A DNA stretch of 64,000 nt from Calycina herbarum. Lineage: Eukaryota; Ascomycota; Leotiomycetes; Helotiales; Pezizellaceae. The position numbers and the translations under genes are program-made. Location: the NCBI GenBank assembly GCA_001414485.1, contig LLEY01000226.1:1-64000 (forward strand), given 5' to 3'. Below are positions 34,411 through 44,686 of this stretch, in pieces. The notes below the pieces were generated by a model, which ran no database searches, was not told where the DNA came from, and was given only the letters and a program-made list of their open reading frames with translations. Every line of letters begins with the position of its first letter. Positions within the stretch are counted from its first letter, which is position 1.

Positions 34411-36213
34411 ATGACCCACGAAGAAAGGAACAAGGAGGGTTGGTATCCTGGCACGGCAGCCAACCCTGGGGGAAAATGGCCGAGAAAGGTTGCTCGCAAT
34501 ATCCGGCCATTCGATAATACGTATCGTCCGGGAATAGAGGAATCCGATCTCGTCCACCGGGTTCATGGCTTCCAAGTCAATGAACCCCCCGCTCCCATCC
34601 GCTGTCTGCAATGTTGTCGAGAAGTGCATTGCCTCAACTGTGGGTGGAATGTCAAGTGCTTGGGCTGTCGGTGGCATATTCAGCACGAGCTCCAACCCGG
34701 CGTGACGGATTCTTCGGTCCACACGGCCGCGCGAGTACGGGTGCCCGTGGGCGATGACTATGAGGCTCAAGTGGAGGATCAACCATTGTGTCCCAACTGT
34801 TCTTACAAGACGCAGTGTCTTTGGTGTGGGCGAAATGCGCAGTGCCGTACCTGTGGCTGGGACGTGGGCCACGAGCAAGTGCAGCTGGGGCAGAAGGTTG
34901 CGCGTCTCGATGTGGACGACGATGCATTCTGCCAAGGAGACCCAGCCCAGTATGCACAACATACCTTGTGCCATAATTGCGGTTGGACGGCCGGGCACGA
35001 GGAGAGTGTGCCGGGATATACGTCGCGCGTCAAGGTCTCCTATCTCCGGGCGAATGCGGCGCTGTGGGAACTTGGGGGCCCCGAAGGCGCGTGGTTTCTC
35101 CGCGATGAAACCAACGAGAAGCGCTGCGTCTGGCGCCGGGATTATGCGATCCAACAGCTGATCCGGAAAGAGCAACCCAGTCTTCCCCTGGTGGACATGC
35201 TGAGAATCCCCGCCGCCGCCGGCGGCGGCGGGAGCGGGGCGGACGACAAGTTCCACTTCACCCTCATGGCGCGGGCGAAAGGGGTGCGGGCGGACGAAGC
35301 ATATTGGACCCTCCTCACGGACGAAGATCGGCTCGATGTCATGCGGGATCTGAAGAGGCATCTTCGCTCCTTGCGCCAGATGACTCGTCCCCAGATGGGG
35401 AGTGTCGAAGGCGAGCGCCTCAAGGACGTCGCCATTGGCAGCTGCACCGGCCGCGGCTGCATTCCGACGGGATCCAACGAGGAAGAGTGGCTGGAAAACC
35501 TGACTCCGGCGCTCCGAAGGGCCGTTCTGTGGGAGCTGTGGTGCAGGGAGCGGACCGCTCGCACGGACGCAGCGACCCGAGCGGCCATCCTCGAGGAAGG
35601 GGAGGAGAAGGTGCGCCAGCTCAAGGCCGCGTTCCCTCGTTCCCGAGGCGGCCCGTATGTCATGACGCACGGGGATCTGCGGCTGGACCAGCTGTTCCTC
35701 TCCAACGACAACGAGGAGAAAAAGTGGAGCATCAGCGCCTGGCTCGACTGGGAAACCGCCGGCTTTTTCCCCTGGTGGGCGGAGAGACTTCATTGTACCG
35801 TCGGCCATTTTTTGCCCAAGTGTGATCTGGGCGAAGGCGACGAGTCGCCCTGCACCTTTCTCCACCCGGGTTACACGGAAGACGATTGGAAGAAGATTCA
35901 ACCGGCCGTGGAAGCTGTCCGGAAGGCTTGGTTTGCCGGGGGGAATCATACCGTGTCTCGGCATGGACACGCCCACGCAAACACATGGTCCCGACGGAAA
36001 CCATTCTGCGCCTGTCAACCGTACACTCCGCTGTTTCGCGAGGATGATATTGCGTACGGGGAAGATCATGTGGATATATATAGGATTGATTCTTCCGATT
36101 CGGACGATGATCATGGCTCTGAGCAGTTTGACAAAAATGAGAGGGAATTTGAGCGATGGCTTTGGGAAGTTAGTCAGCCACCAGCGGGTGGCGAAAACCC
36201 CGAGACAGCATAG
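34411..36213 (+). CDS. Cys-rich tandem modules fused to APH/choline-kinase-like domain
   Basis: One exon, 600 residues. The N-terminal third carries three Cys/His modules. Module 1 (about 65-92) has CLQC, CLNCGW, CLGCRW and a closing HE. Module 2 (127-154) has CPNC, CLWCG, CRTCGW, then GHE. Module 3 (187-196) is shorter: CHNCGWTAGHE. These look like tandem zinc ribbons; I know no named domain with this CGW-x3-HE pattern. The rest fits the fungal aminoglycoside phosphotransferase family: FHFTLMARAKG, LRSLRQM, GRGCIPTGSNEEEWL, the catalytic-loop motif THGDLRLDQLFL (H420, D422) and LDWETAGFFPWWAE (D446). The Asn usually at HGDxxxxN is Gln427, so activity is uncertain. The acidic tail follows DSSDSDDDHGSEQFD. 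Base composition is much more GC-rich than the surroundings. Substrate unknown. Confidence 0.8.
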   Translation: MTHEERNKEGWYPGTAANPGGKWPRKVARNIRPFDNTYRPGIEESDLVHRVHGFQVNEPPAPIRCLQCCREVHCLNCGWNVKCLGCRWHIQHELQPGVTDSSVHTAARVRVPVGDDYEAQVEDQPLCPNCSYKTQCLWCGRNAQCRTCGWDVGHEQVQLGQKVARLDVDDDAFCQGDPAQYAQHTLCHNCGWTAGHEESVPGYTSRVKVSYLRANAALWELGGPEGAWFLRDETNEKRCVWRRDYAIQQLIRKEQPSLPLVDMLRIPAAAGGGGSGADDKFHFTLMARAKGVRADEAYWTLLTDEDRLDVMRDLKRHLRSLRQMTRPQMGSVEGERLKDVAIGSCTGRGCIPTGSNEEEWLENLTPALRRAVLWELWCRERTARTDAATRAAILEEGEEKVRQLKAAFPRSRGGPYVMTHGDLRLDQLFLSNDNEEKKWSISAWLDWETAGFFPWWAERLHCTVGHFLPKCDLGEGDESPCTFLHPGYTEDDWKKIQPAVEAVRKAWFAGGNHTVSRHGHAHANTWSRRKPFCACQPYTPLFREDDIAYGEDHVDIYRIDSSDSDDDHGSEQFDKNEREFERWLWEVSQPPAGGENPETA

Positions 36214-36505
36214 GCTACTTAAAAAAGGAGGAGTCACGAATATCAGTTAATCTCACCATATTGTAGTGGTCTGTACTGTCTCTCGATTTTTGCCACCCAC
36301 TGGTGAGCCGAGTTGGAGGGAGCACGGTGGTCTGTGGATGTAGATAGCCTGTTTAATTCTCAATCTTACTACTATTGCATCTTCTTTGGGCTGAGGGTCC
36401 AGTCCTATCCACGCACCCGCTCATCATGAAGTCAACATGATCATATCCCGCCTCCTCTCATTGATAGAGCTACCATACTCTCTGCTGAAACCAGTCTTCG
36501 TCCAT

Positions 36506-36862
36506 TTAGAGAACCCCAGGTTCCGGAAATGATCCCCGCACTATATCTCAAGTCAGTCAACCTTTACACACCCTCCACCCAAAACAAAACACAAAAGAAT
36601 GATACAGGAGAGAAAATAAAAACTCACAAGAAGAAACACCAACAGCCTGCTTAAAAGCCTCCCACTCCCCCTGAGGAATCCGACCCCAAAACCTCGGATG
36701 CGCCCTACTCAATGTAGACGTATGGAAAGACAACCTCTTTTCACCACCCGGAACATGCACAAAAACATACGTCTGAGGGACATACTCCTGAGGGACATTC
36801 GTACCAAACGTCTCAGGCACGAAATGAAAGCCCAAGACCGCGACGTGAAGATCATCTTCCAT
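36506..36862 (-). CDS. Small hypothetical protein
   Basis: Possible exons 36862-36628 and 36540-36506 give about 89 residues; the GTGAGT donor at 36627 and AG at 36542-36541 keep frame. The sequence reads EDDLHVAVLGFHFVPETFG, then a stretch rich in Val/Tyr/Pro, and ends after RFWGRIPQGEWEAFKQAVGV. Reading upstream, the frame continues sensibly without a Met for about 25 codons until a stop, so an upstream exon may exist. I do not recognise the family. Confidence 0.35.
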
Positions 36863-37649
36863 GGCTTGTGTGGCGCGGATGAGTTGTTTCTGATCGCGCT
36901 TGATTGGAAGTTTCGGGGGCGATTTGGAAAATAGTCCAGTTTATCCTTGTGGGTTGGTTTTTTCCTTTCCAGGGGAGGGTCCACCCATTGCAGTGGGCGC
37001 AGAAGGGTTCGGAGGTGAGGTGGGGTTTCTGCAGTGGTAGCAGATGTTGGGTGTGTAGGCTGGGGGTGCTGACATTGTTGTGGTGGTGGGATGAAATGAG
37101 ATTTTGTGGGGTTCTTGTGAATGGGATATTCGTGTGTTGGAGTGGTAGATGCTTTCTGAGAGGAGTATTGTAGCGATGGGAAGGGGGAACTGTTGAAAGG
37201 TTATTATACTTTATCGAAGAGGAAGAGAAACGTCATCAATACATGCACAGTGCAGTAGACAAAGAGGATTGAAACATGAGAATTATCATGGAAACGAGAA
37301 GAGCTAAGGCATCGTCGTTAGATCAAAGAAGTCTCAAAGTGAGGGAATGGTGGAGGTACGGCTTTGTGTTTCCGATTCAAGCACAGAGTCACAACAAGAC
37401 ACTGTTAAACAGAGACAAGACAGCGCGGTTCAATTCAGCTTTTGCCTTTGACATTCTCATGTTTTAGATTCAGATCAGCACATATCGCTTGCAATTCTCC
37501 TTTCGCCTCAAAGGATCGTCTTCCGCGCTGAACCCTTAAGCCAGCACCAAGCAGCACTTCCTTGGTTTGAATCTGAAAATGACGCTGGGCCCAATTTCAA
37601 TTCTTGTTAGGAAACCATGAATCTCAGAACAAGTTGATGCTTTCTCAAT

Positions 37650-37907
37650 TCATTGAGTCTTCTCCTTACCCCCCTGACTCATCGCAACACCAGCTAAGGC
37701 ACCGACGCAAGTTGCAAAACCACAAACCTGAGCTGCCATTGCTCCAAACATCAAGGTAGAGCTGTACGCTACTGGAACATACAGGTATCGCGAAACAGCC
37801 AGAATTGTAGCCACAATAGTGACGCCGATGAAGAACCAGTTTTGGGATGGTAATCTGGAGCCTTGCCATATGGGGACCCCGAGAGTGAGGAGACCCAGTA
37901 TCTGCAT
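37650..37907 (-). CDS. Small multi-pass membrane protein, possibly partial
   Basis: An 85-codon frame with three hydrophobic stretches (ILGLLTLGVPIW; WFFIGVTIVATILAV; LMFGAMAAQVCGFATCVGALAGVAM) and a short charged tail. An upstream segment at about 37930-38060 encodes another hydrophobic stretch (TATLTALTGIITLCCFIPIY) in a different phase, and could be an earlier exon, but I could not find splice sites that join them in frame. No family recognised. Confidence 0.4.
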   Translation of the reverse strand: MQILGLLTLGVPIWQGSRLPSQNWFFIGVTIVATILAVSRYLYVPVAYSSTLMFGAMAAQVCGFATCVGALAGVAMSQGGKEKTQ

Positions 37908-38198
37908 GATGCTACTTTGAATAAACCATCAGAAATCAGCATCTTTGGCTGATCCGGAAACGTAGGCTGAGTACGACCATGTCTTGTATATTGGGATGAA
38001 GCAGCAGAGCGTGATGATTCCAGTCAGTGCTGTGAGAGTTGCAGTCCGCTTCTAGGCTGTCAGGATTCATGTCAATAGTATTAGCTTGAGAAAAGCCGCG
38101 CTGGGTCTACTGACTTCTTATGTCTGGACTCCATTTTAAGACATTTCGGCGCTCCATAACTTTGTCAAGAATTGTAACCCATGTGGAACTGTATTAGT

Positions 38199-38902
38199 TT
38201 AAGTGTGGGTAGAATATCTTCTGAGCACTTGCCATTTTTCGGTTGGGCCAGTATTCACATTATTTTTATGCAAACACTCAGCGGCACTTTCCATTAGTTC
38301 CATACGCTCCCCGAATCCACAGAGGAGTTCATCACTTGACAATCCCTGGCTAACGGCAATCAACAAAGGTGCTCTTGCTTCACGGCGAACAGTCACAAAT
38401 TCCATCAATGCAGCCTCTCAGAGAATCCTAGGATTCTCCCTTGGGGATGCAAGGATTTGTTTAAATATATCCCAGCCCTGTTGCCAGTATTTCCGGATGA
38501 ACCGATCCTGATGATAATCCTTATTTCTCTCTGCAGTACGCTCGCCCATGGGCGAGAAGCCACATCTTATTGGTGCGATCTCAGCAAAAGTCTGCGGGAG
38601 AGACCGAGTAGTCTTTGAGCCGGTGGCCGGCCATGTATGGATTTCCGTATGTAAAGGAATCAGTTTTTTGCAAAGTGTTAGGCTCGACCTTTAAATCGTT
38701 TCCATTGTTCATCACTTACTGCTTCGACTGACAACCGATAAACTTTCATAAATAGACGCGCAATAAATATAAGAAGTTCGCTGGGGAGTTCAATGCCAGG
38801 TCTTGCAATTAGATGGTATGGGATATCTTGTAAAGAGTCTACCAAGTACGTGAGGCCAGTTACTCCGGCTTTAACCCAGGTCAAAGAAAAACACTGATCC
38901 AA
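38199..38902 (-). pseudogene. Unrecognised gene with in-frame TGA and frameshift
   Basis: A protein-like reading runs from 38902 (MDQCFSLTWVKAGVTGL, then LPSELLIFIARLFMKVYRLS and DEQWKRFKG), changes frame near 38680, and continues through TEIHTWPATGSKTTRSLPQ, CGFSPMGERTAERNKDYHQ and RKYWQQGWDIFKQILASP. A TGA at 38420-38418 then interrupts it. The same frame resumes at once with EAALMEFVTVRREARAPL and ends at 38202. CGA to TGA would explain the stop. Family not identified. Confidence 0.45.
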
Positions 38903-39050
38903 TGGACATGACTGTCAAACCTCTTAGAAGTCGGAAAACGGAAATGGAAGTAGCCCTGATAGGACACTGCAGAAACAATTATATGTGGTTATCACAATGC
39001 GAAACCTATCAAGAGGATAACATGCATTGTAAAGAGCGGATCCATGTTGG

Positions 39051-39090
39051 CACCAGCCCACGTGATATCACACCAGCCCACGTGATATCA
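39051..39090. promoter_or_regulatory. Perfect 20-bp tandem repeat with two CACGTG boxes
   Basis: The unit CACCAGCCCACGTGATATCA occurs twice without a gap. Each contains CACGTGAT, the reverse complement of ATCACGTG, the Cbf1-type E-box. It lies 143-182 bp before the eL22 start codon, so it is a likely upstream element of that ribosomal protein gene. Confidence 0.6.
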
Positions 39091-39232
39091 AATGACGCTA
39101 AAACTAGCGACGCAAACTCTTGGCATTAACACAGAAAAACATTCGACAAAATCTCAAACTTCTAAAAGTACTTTCCAAAAAATAAAGGCGCAGGATCATA
39201 CTTCTTTGCGACCCAACACCAAAAAACCAAAA

Positions 39233-39846
39233 ATGGCACCATCAACAGTATGTACATGAACCAACTTGCTTTGCTGTTGGCCCGCCTCGAAAGAGGTTGC
39301 GGCGTGATACAGTAGGCTAAGATTCAATGTAGAAATCCGGACCCAAGGGCAAGCAGGCCAAGGTCACCAAGAAGGTAATTATCTCCTTTTACTCCAATTC
39401 ATATGTATCTGCGAAGGATGTAGGGGCTAATTGAGGGGTCACAGTTCATCATCAACGCTTCCCAACCTGCCAGCGACAAGATCTTCGACGTCTCCGCTTT
39501 CGAGAAGTTCCTCCAGGATAAGATCAAGGTTGATGGACGTGTCGGAAACCTCGGTGATGCCGTCAAGATCTCCCAAGTTGGCGATGGAAAGATCGAGGTC
39601 GTTGCACACATCGAATTCTCTGGCCGATACCTCAAGTACTTGTACGTTGCCCATACCCCGCCATACCCCAAAATATTTCCCCAACTCCAAACTCGTGCTA
39701 ATTTTCAATCTCAATACAGGACCAAGAAGTTCCTCAAGAAGCAACAACTCCGTGATTGGCTTCGTGTTGTCTCTACCTCCAAGGGTGTCTACGAGCTCCG
39801 CTTCTTCAACGTCGTCAACGATGATGCTGAGGAGGATGACGAGTAA
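39233..39846 (+). CDS. RPL22: 60S ribosomal protein eL22
   Basis: Four exons: 39233-39247 (five codons), 39333-39374, 39445-39641 and 39720-39846, giving 126 residues. The protein has the eL22 pattern: a short basic start (KSGPKGKQAKVTKK), FIINASQPASDKIFDVSAFE, FLQDKIKVDGRVGNLGD, GRYLKYLTKKFLKKQQLRDW and LRVVSTSKGVYELRFF, with an acidic tail (NDDAEEDDE). Exon 3 ends with a GTACGT donor. It is a structural protein of the large subunit near the exit tunnel. The tiny first exon split from the rest is typical of fungal ribosomal protein genes. A tandem CACGTG element lies upstream. Confidence 0.95.
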
Positions 39847-40451
39847 AGAACTAAATCAAAAAATGATGGATGGTATAATGGTTTTGGTGCATATGGGTCA
39901 GATTGCAGGAATAGCTCTTCAATGATAAGCTGTGAGGCGTGGTGCCCGGACAACCAAAAACACTTTCCTCCCAAAATGATGCATGTGATCTGTGACTTTG
40001 TGAATGTTACTTTGTGCTAGAATCTTGTTGGAAAGTCGAGACTTGCTCCATTGTGGTACTTTTACATGTACAGAGAAGAAGCCTAAGTAAGGGGTAAGCC
40101 AGCTTTGACAAAAGCTACACACTTTGAAGTCAAATGAGCGAAAATTCAAACCAGTTCCTAAGATTATCCTTCAGAATTTTCAGGTAAGTGGTTGTAATTG
40201 TATTTTGGTACAGGCCGTGTCCCAATTGCATCTGCTACGATTCAAAAGTTTTGCAAAATTAAGTATTTTTCTTGAATTGAGATGGATCTATCTAATTATG
40301 TCTACAGTAATGCTACATATGCCATGCCATCAACCAAGTGGTATATAACCTAAACGCCGGCCCAAATGCAAATGCTTTTAAACATAAATCTATAGCACTC
40401 TCTCTTGTAAAATCCTATCCTCTTCTCGTGCCCACTTCTCACGCCCTCCTC

Positions 40452-41579
40452 TCAAGGCAAGCTCCTCATGACCCCCTCAAAAGCAACTAGAGCCACAGAA
40501 TTCGCAGGAAAAGCCCTTAAAAAGCATGGAACAAAGCCCCTCCAATACCCCTTCCACCCCGCCTCTCTATAAACCGTAATCGCAGCTTCCTTCCAACCCG
40601 CAAACCTCTTCGTCCCATCTCCTAATCCTCCGCCTAGGGGATCCGTCATAATCCTCTGCTTCACAACATCAGAGGGATAACTCGTCATCCAGAAAACCTG
40701 TGCGCTTAGTCCACCGGCCCAAAAATTTATAGCTGGTGTGGAGAGAGCCGTTTTTTCGGACAGGATGCGTGTGAAGATGTCGTAGGAACCCCACCAGAAG
40801 AAGAAGAATGAGCGGAAGAGGAGGGTTGCTGAAAGACCGTGGTAGATCCCTCGTACGCCGTGAAATTTGTAGATTTTTGAGAATGCGTCGAGGGGACCTT
40901 GGTACAAGCGCTCTGAGCGGACGTTGGAGTATTGGATTTGAAGACGGGCTTTGATGTGTTCTACCGGTGCCGCGATGAAGGATACTGTTGCGCCGGCCAT
41001 TACTCCTGCCATTGCATGTCCTAGTGTTGGGAGTTTGTGCGGTGGGTGGCTATCGAGGCGGGCGAGGGCAGAGGGGGAGTCGTACAGGAGGGTTGGGGAG
41101 AAGAGGGTTTGGTGGAGGAGTTTGCGGTAGAAGGTTAGTGAGCCGAGCATTATGCTGTCCATGAACATCCAGCCTACGAGGGGAGGGGTTGCGCCTTTGT
41201 AGAGGCCGGTTACCCCTTCTTTGCGGACGGTTTGGAGGAGGCATTGGAGGGGACCGGAGAATTGGGAGGAGGTGGAGGTTTGCAGGCGGACTTTGATTGT
41301 GTCGAAGGGGTGGCCGACTGAGGAGTGAGGTTAGCATTGTGGTCTATGGGGGAGCGAGGAGGTTATTGGTCTGGCTGTTAATCCTCAATGCTCTCGACTT
41401 GGAGGAGAGTGGGATTGAAAGAGTCGCAGATAAAAAGAGTACATACCCGTCAACTTCGACACGCCAGAAAAAACACCCGCCACAAAGCCCTTATAATTCT
41501 TGCTGCTTTCCTTCTTGTCCATCACAGCCGTCTTCTCGTCAGACATGCCAGCTTCATGACCAGCAATGGTAGTCGACAT
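40452..41579 (-). CDS. Mitochondrial carrier (SLC25) family protein
   Basis: Exon 1 41579-41447, a 129-nt intron (GTATGT to AG), exon 2 41317-40452, total 332 residues. Three repeats of the family signature are visible: GHPFDTIKVRLQ, APVEHIKARLQ and YPSDVVKQRIM. The second-half motifs HGVRGIYHGLSATLLFRSFF and GWKGYWRGFVPCFLRAFPAN fit the carnitine/ornithine-like branch, but the exact substrate cannot be told by eye. It sits in the inner mitochondrial membrane. The N-terminus is soluble (MSTTIAGHEAGMSDEKTAV) and precedes the first helix GFVAGVFSGVSKL. Appears intact. Confidence 0.9.
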
Positions 41580-42251
41580 TTGCGAAACGACATCAAGCTT
41601 CTAAAATAGAATTAAAGTTACTCAGACTTTCTTCCGCTTATCTCTCTCAATGCGGTCCAGGCTGCGCGGGTTTCTCGTGCGGAATTAGAATGGCATTATT
41701 TCTTCTAAGGAAGAAGATGAACACCAGGATGAGCCAAGGATAATTGGAGAATAAAATAAAAAGATCCCACGAGTTGAATTGACTCGATGAGTGATGACGA
41801 CCTGACATTGGCCGCTTACGGAGAGGAGAGACAGGGGTGCATGTGAGATCCCTGCAATCGGATCTTCGAAACTCAGCTGCGTTGCTGCTGCCCCCTTCTG
41901 CCCCTTCTGCCCCTCCAAGCCCCTCCATCTCGAGAGAGGTGGAAGTCTCGTCGCAAGTTTGGAAACACCCCCACTTCATCGGACTGGACGCGTTTACCTT
42001 GTATTGCAAGGAGGAAAGAAAAACCTTCTGACACTGGACGTCCTGAAAATAGAGCTGCTATATATATTTCCCTTTGCGCCACGTTTGTCTCTTCGTCCCA
42101 AGTTTGCTCATTAACCCACCAAGCAAGGAATCTTTGAAAGTTTTAAGAAGCCGGCTTTCGCTTTCTCTCCTTTATACATTATCTTCTACTCATACCCCAT
42201 TTTCAGTAATACCCACCTTTGCAACTTCCTTTCAAAGAATCAATAGCCAAA
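41580..42251. other. Intergenic region between carrier and GT8 gene
   Basis: Divergent promoters of the carrier (minus) and GT8 gene (plus). A short CTGCCCCTT repeat lies at about 41885-41915. No gene supported. Confidence 0.45.
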
Positions 42252-43371
42252 ATGGTTGATGCCAAACCAAGAGTAACAGAGTCGAGAAGGGGTAACTTCC
42301 CTTCCCTCCGAGAAAGAACGAGAAGATACTAACAAACACCCAGTCTGGACAACCCTCATCACCAACACCAAATACCTTTCCGGCCTCCTGACCCTCGACT
42401 ATTCCCTCAAAAAGCACAACTCCAAATACCCCCTCGTAGCCCTCTACACCGATGCCTTCCCGCCCGAAGGCCATGCCGTTCTCAAGGCGCGCTCCATCCC
42501 CGCGCAACGAGTAGAATATCTCCTGCCCGCAGCAGGAAAAGACTACTCGGCCGACCCGCGATTCTACGATTGCTGGACGAAACTTACGCCTTTCAGCTTG
42601 ACGGAATATGATCGTGTGGTGCAATTGGATAGCGATATGTTGGTGAGGAAGAATATGGATGAGTTGATGGAGATGGACCTTGATGGGCCGGAGTTGAAGG
42701 GGAAGGGGAAGAGGGTTTTTGCGGCGGGGCATGCTTGTGTTTGTAATCCGTTGAAGAAGGCCCATTATCCTCAGGATTGGTTTGTTTTCCCCTCCTCACC
42801 CCCCTTTTCATCCTTTCTAACCATCGATCGTGCAAATAGGATCCCAGAAAACTGCGCCTTCACATCCCAACATAGCACTCCCGACATCGCGCAAACAACA
42901 GGACCAGATCCCGCCGTCGGTCCATTAGGCTTCATGAATGGAGGCCTCCAAGTAGTCAACCCCTCCTCGGCGGTCTACGATCTCATCGTCAATTACATGG
43001 AGAATAACGCCATCAACATGGATTTCGCGGACCAATCTCTGCTTTCGGATTTGTTCAAGGGGTGTTGGGTTCCGTTGCCTTATACGTATAATGCGCTCAA
43101 GACTTTGCGGTGGGAGGGCGTGCATCATCAGATTTGGAAGGATGAGGAGGTTAAGAATGTGCATTATATTTTTGGTATGTTTTTACCCTTGGATTTGTGG
43201 GGTGTGGGATGAGGGGTGTGCTAATCCTTTTTGATAGGCGTCAAACCTTGGGATGACCTTAAGGATAATGATGGGAAGCCATCAGATCCTACGCATATCT
43301 GGTGGTTGGATGTTAATAAGGAGCGCTTGGCAGCGGAGAAGGAGAAGGGCGTTGCTGTTGATGGATTTTAG
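42252..43371 (+). CDS. Glycosyltransferase family 8 (glycogenin / galactinol synthase-like)
   Basis: Four exons: 42252-42291, 42344-42779, 42840-43174 and 43238-43371; all joins keep phase, total 314 residues. The GT8 features are VWTTLITNTKYLSGLLTL at the start, VVQLDSDMLV with the metal-binding DSD (109-111), FMNGGLQVVNPS, FADQSLLSDLF and the late HYIFGVKPWDD block with the family His and Lys. It should transfer a sugar from a UDP-sugar with retention of configuration, needing Mn. In fungi such proteins without a signal peptide are usually annotated as glycogenin-like or galactinol synthase-like; the acceptor is not inferable. Ends in IWWLDVNKERL. Confidence 0.9.
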
Positions 43372-44686
43372 ATTTTGGACATGGGGGTAAGGGATTAGAC
43401 GTACATAGCGATTGAAGGGGTTTGAATATATTATTTTGAAGCAATGGGTGGGCTTTTCGTGTATGAGGGACGAGACGAAGGGGAATATTTGTCTGAGTCT
43501 GTGTGATCTTGCCTCATGGGTTATGGACATTACCCGGTCTAGTACTCGGCTACCCCTCTTACTTTCTTGATCACTTGGCAGTTCTTTTCATTTCGTTCTC
43601 GCTATTGTCTTATTCTAAAGTTATCCTCAGATCGGCAGTGCGCAACTTTGTCAAAGGATTTTTTTTAGGGCGGGAATTGCACTCCAACAGTCAACTTTTT
43701 ACCTATCATCCTCAGGATCTTCTGCCTGATTTTCTGGGACAGATCGGATGTAGAACTAGTTTCGTCTAAAACAACCATGTCATATGAAAGTCCCTCATTG
43801 CTTCAGGGGGAGGCAAGTTGTACTTGTTGCTACTTGAAATGGTTCCAAATACCTGGTGCTCTGGAGATAAAATCTCACGCAAGAGTTGTACTTTGCTGGC
43901 TAGCTAATTGCGCTGAGTTTTGAAGTAAATTTCGCTGAATTTGGAACTTGCATTTATGGATGGGGGTGCTATTTTGATGGCGAGGGCTTGACAGGTTAAG
44001 AAGTAAAGGGGGAGAAAGAGATTAATTAAAGCTACTTTGGGAAAACCACCGACCCCAGACTACCACCGAACAAGGTTCGTTGAAACAGAATGTTCTAACC
44101 ACTTTGGAAAATGAAAATTTGTAGCAAAAATATTTGGAACGAGTCTTTATTATCCCAAGTTCTTTTGAATGGTTACTTTCATTTACTTTCCCCTAGAGAA
44201 TTTCATTCTTCGAGTGTACTTGCGATGAACTGTGGCTGGACTCAACTTCTCTGCTAAGCTTCAGATCGAGATATTACAGTTCTTATCTGGCCCTCATTCT
44301 TAAAACTCAAAATAAGACTTTAACATGACATATTTTTTTTCCACCCTCCATCGCAGGTCGACTCGTCGCCTCGAGAACCATGGGAGAAATCACTATTTTG
44401 TGGGAAGTAAGGCTTGAGATCATTGATCATGACTCCTGTTCGCATTGGGATAGAAAAGAACATTTTTAAGACTGTCCAGTTGTTAGTAACGAGCCTGCGG
44501 GCATGGGTCTGTGCGTACAGGGCATTTTCACACTACATCGTCGTTAATGTCTTACATAGGAACTGGTAGAGTAGAGATCTTAAATTACAATACTATTTTA
44601 AAGTATAAGCATTGAGTCCTAGCCTCATATTCCCCAATCCAATCAATTTTTCATACATCGAGAACCTTCACACACTAATACTTTCC
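43372..44686. other. Intergenic region
   Basis: No coding sequence supported. AT-rich with a short T-run near 44331-44340. Confidence 0.4.

Noticed and set aside
34030..36237. 735-codon minus-strand frame
   Set aside because: It is the antisense of the GC-rich APH gene. The sense strand has clear kinase and Cys motifs, the antisense has none.
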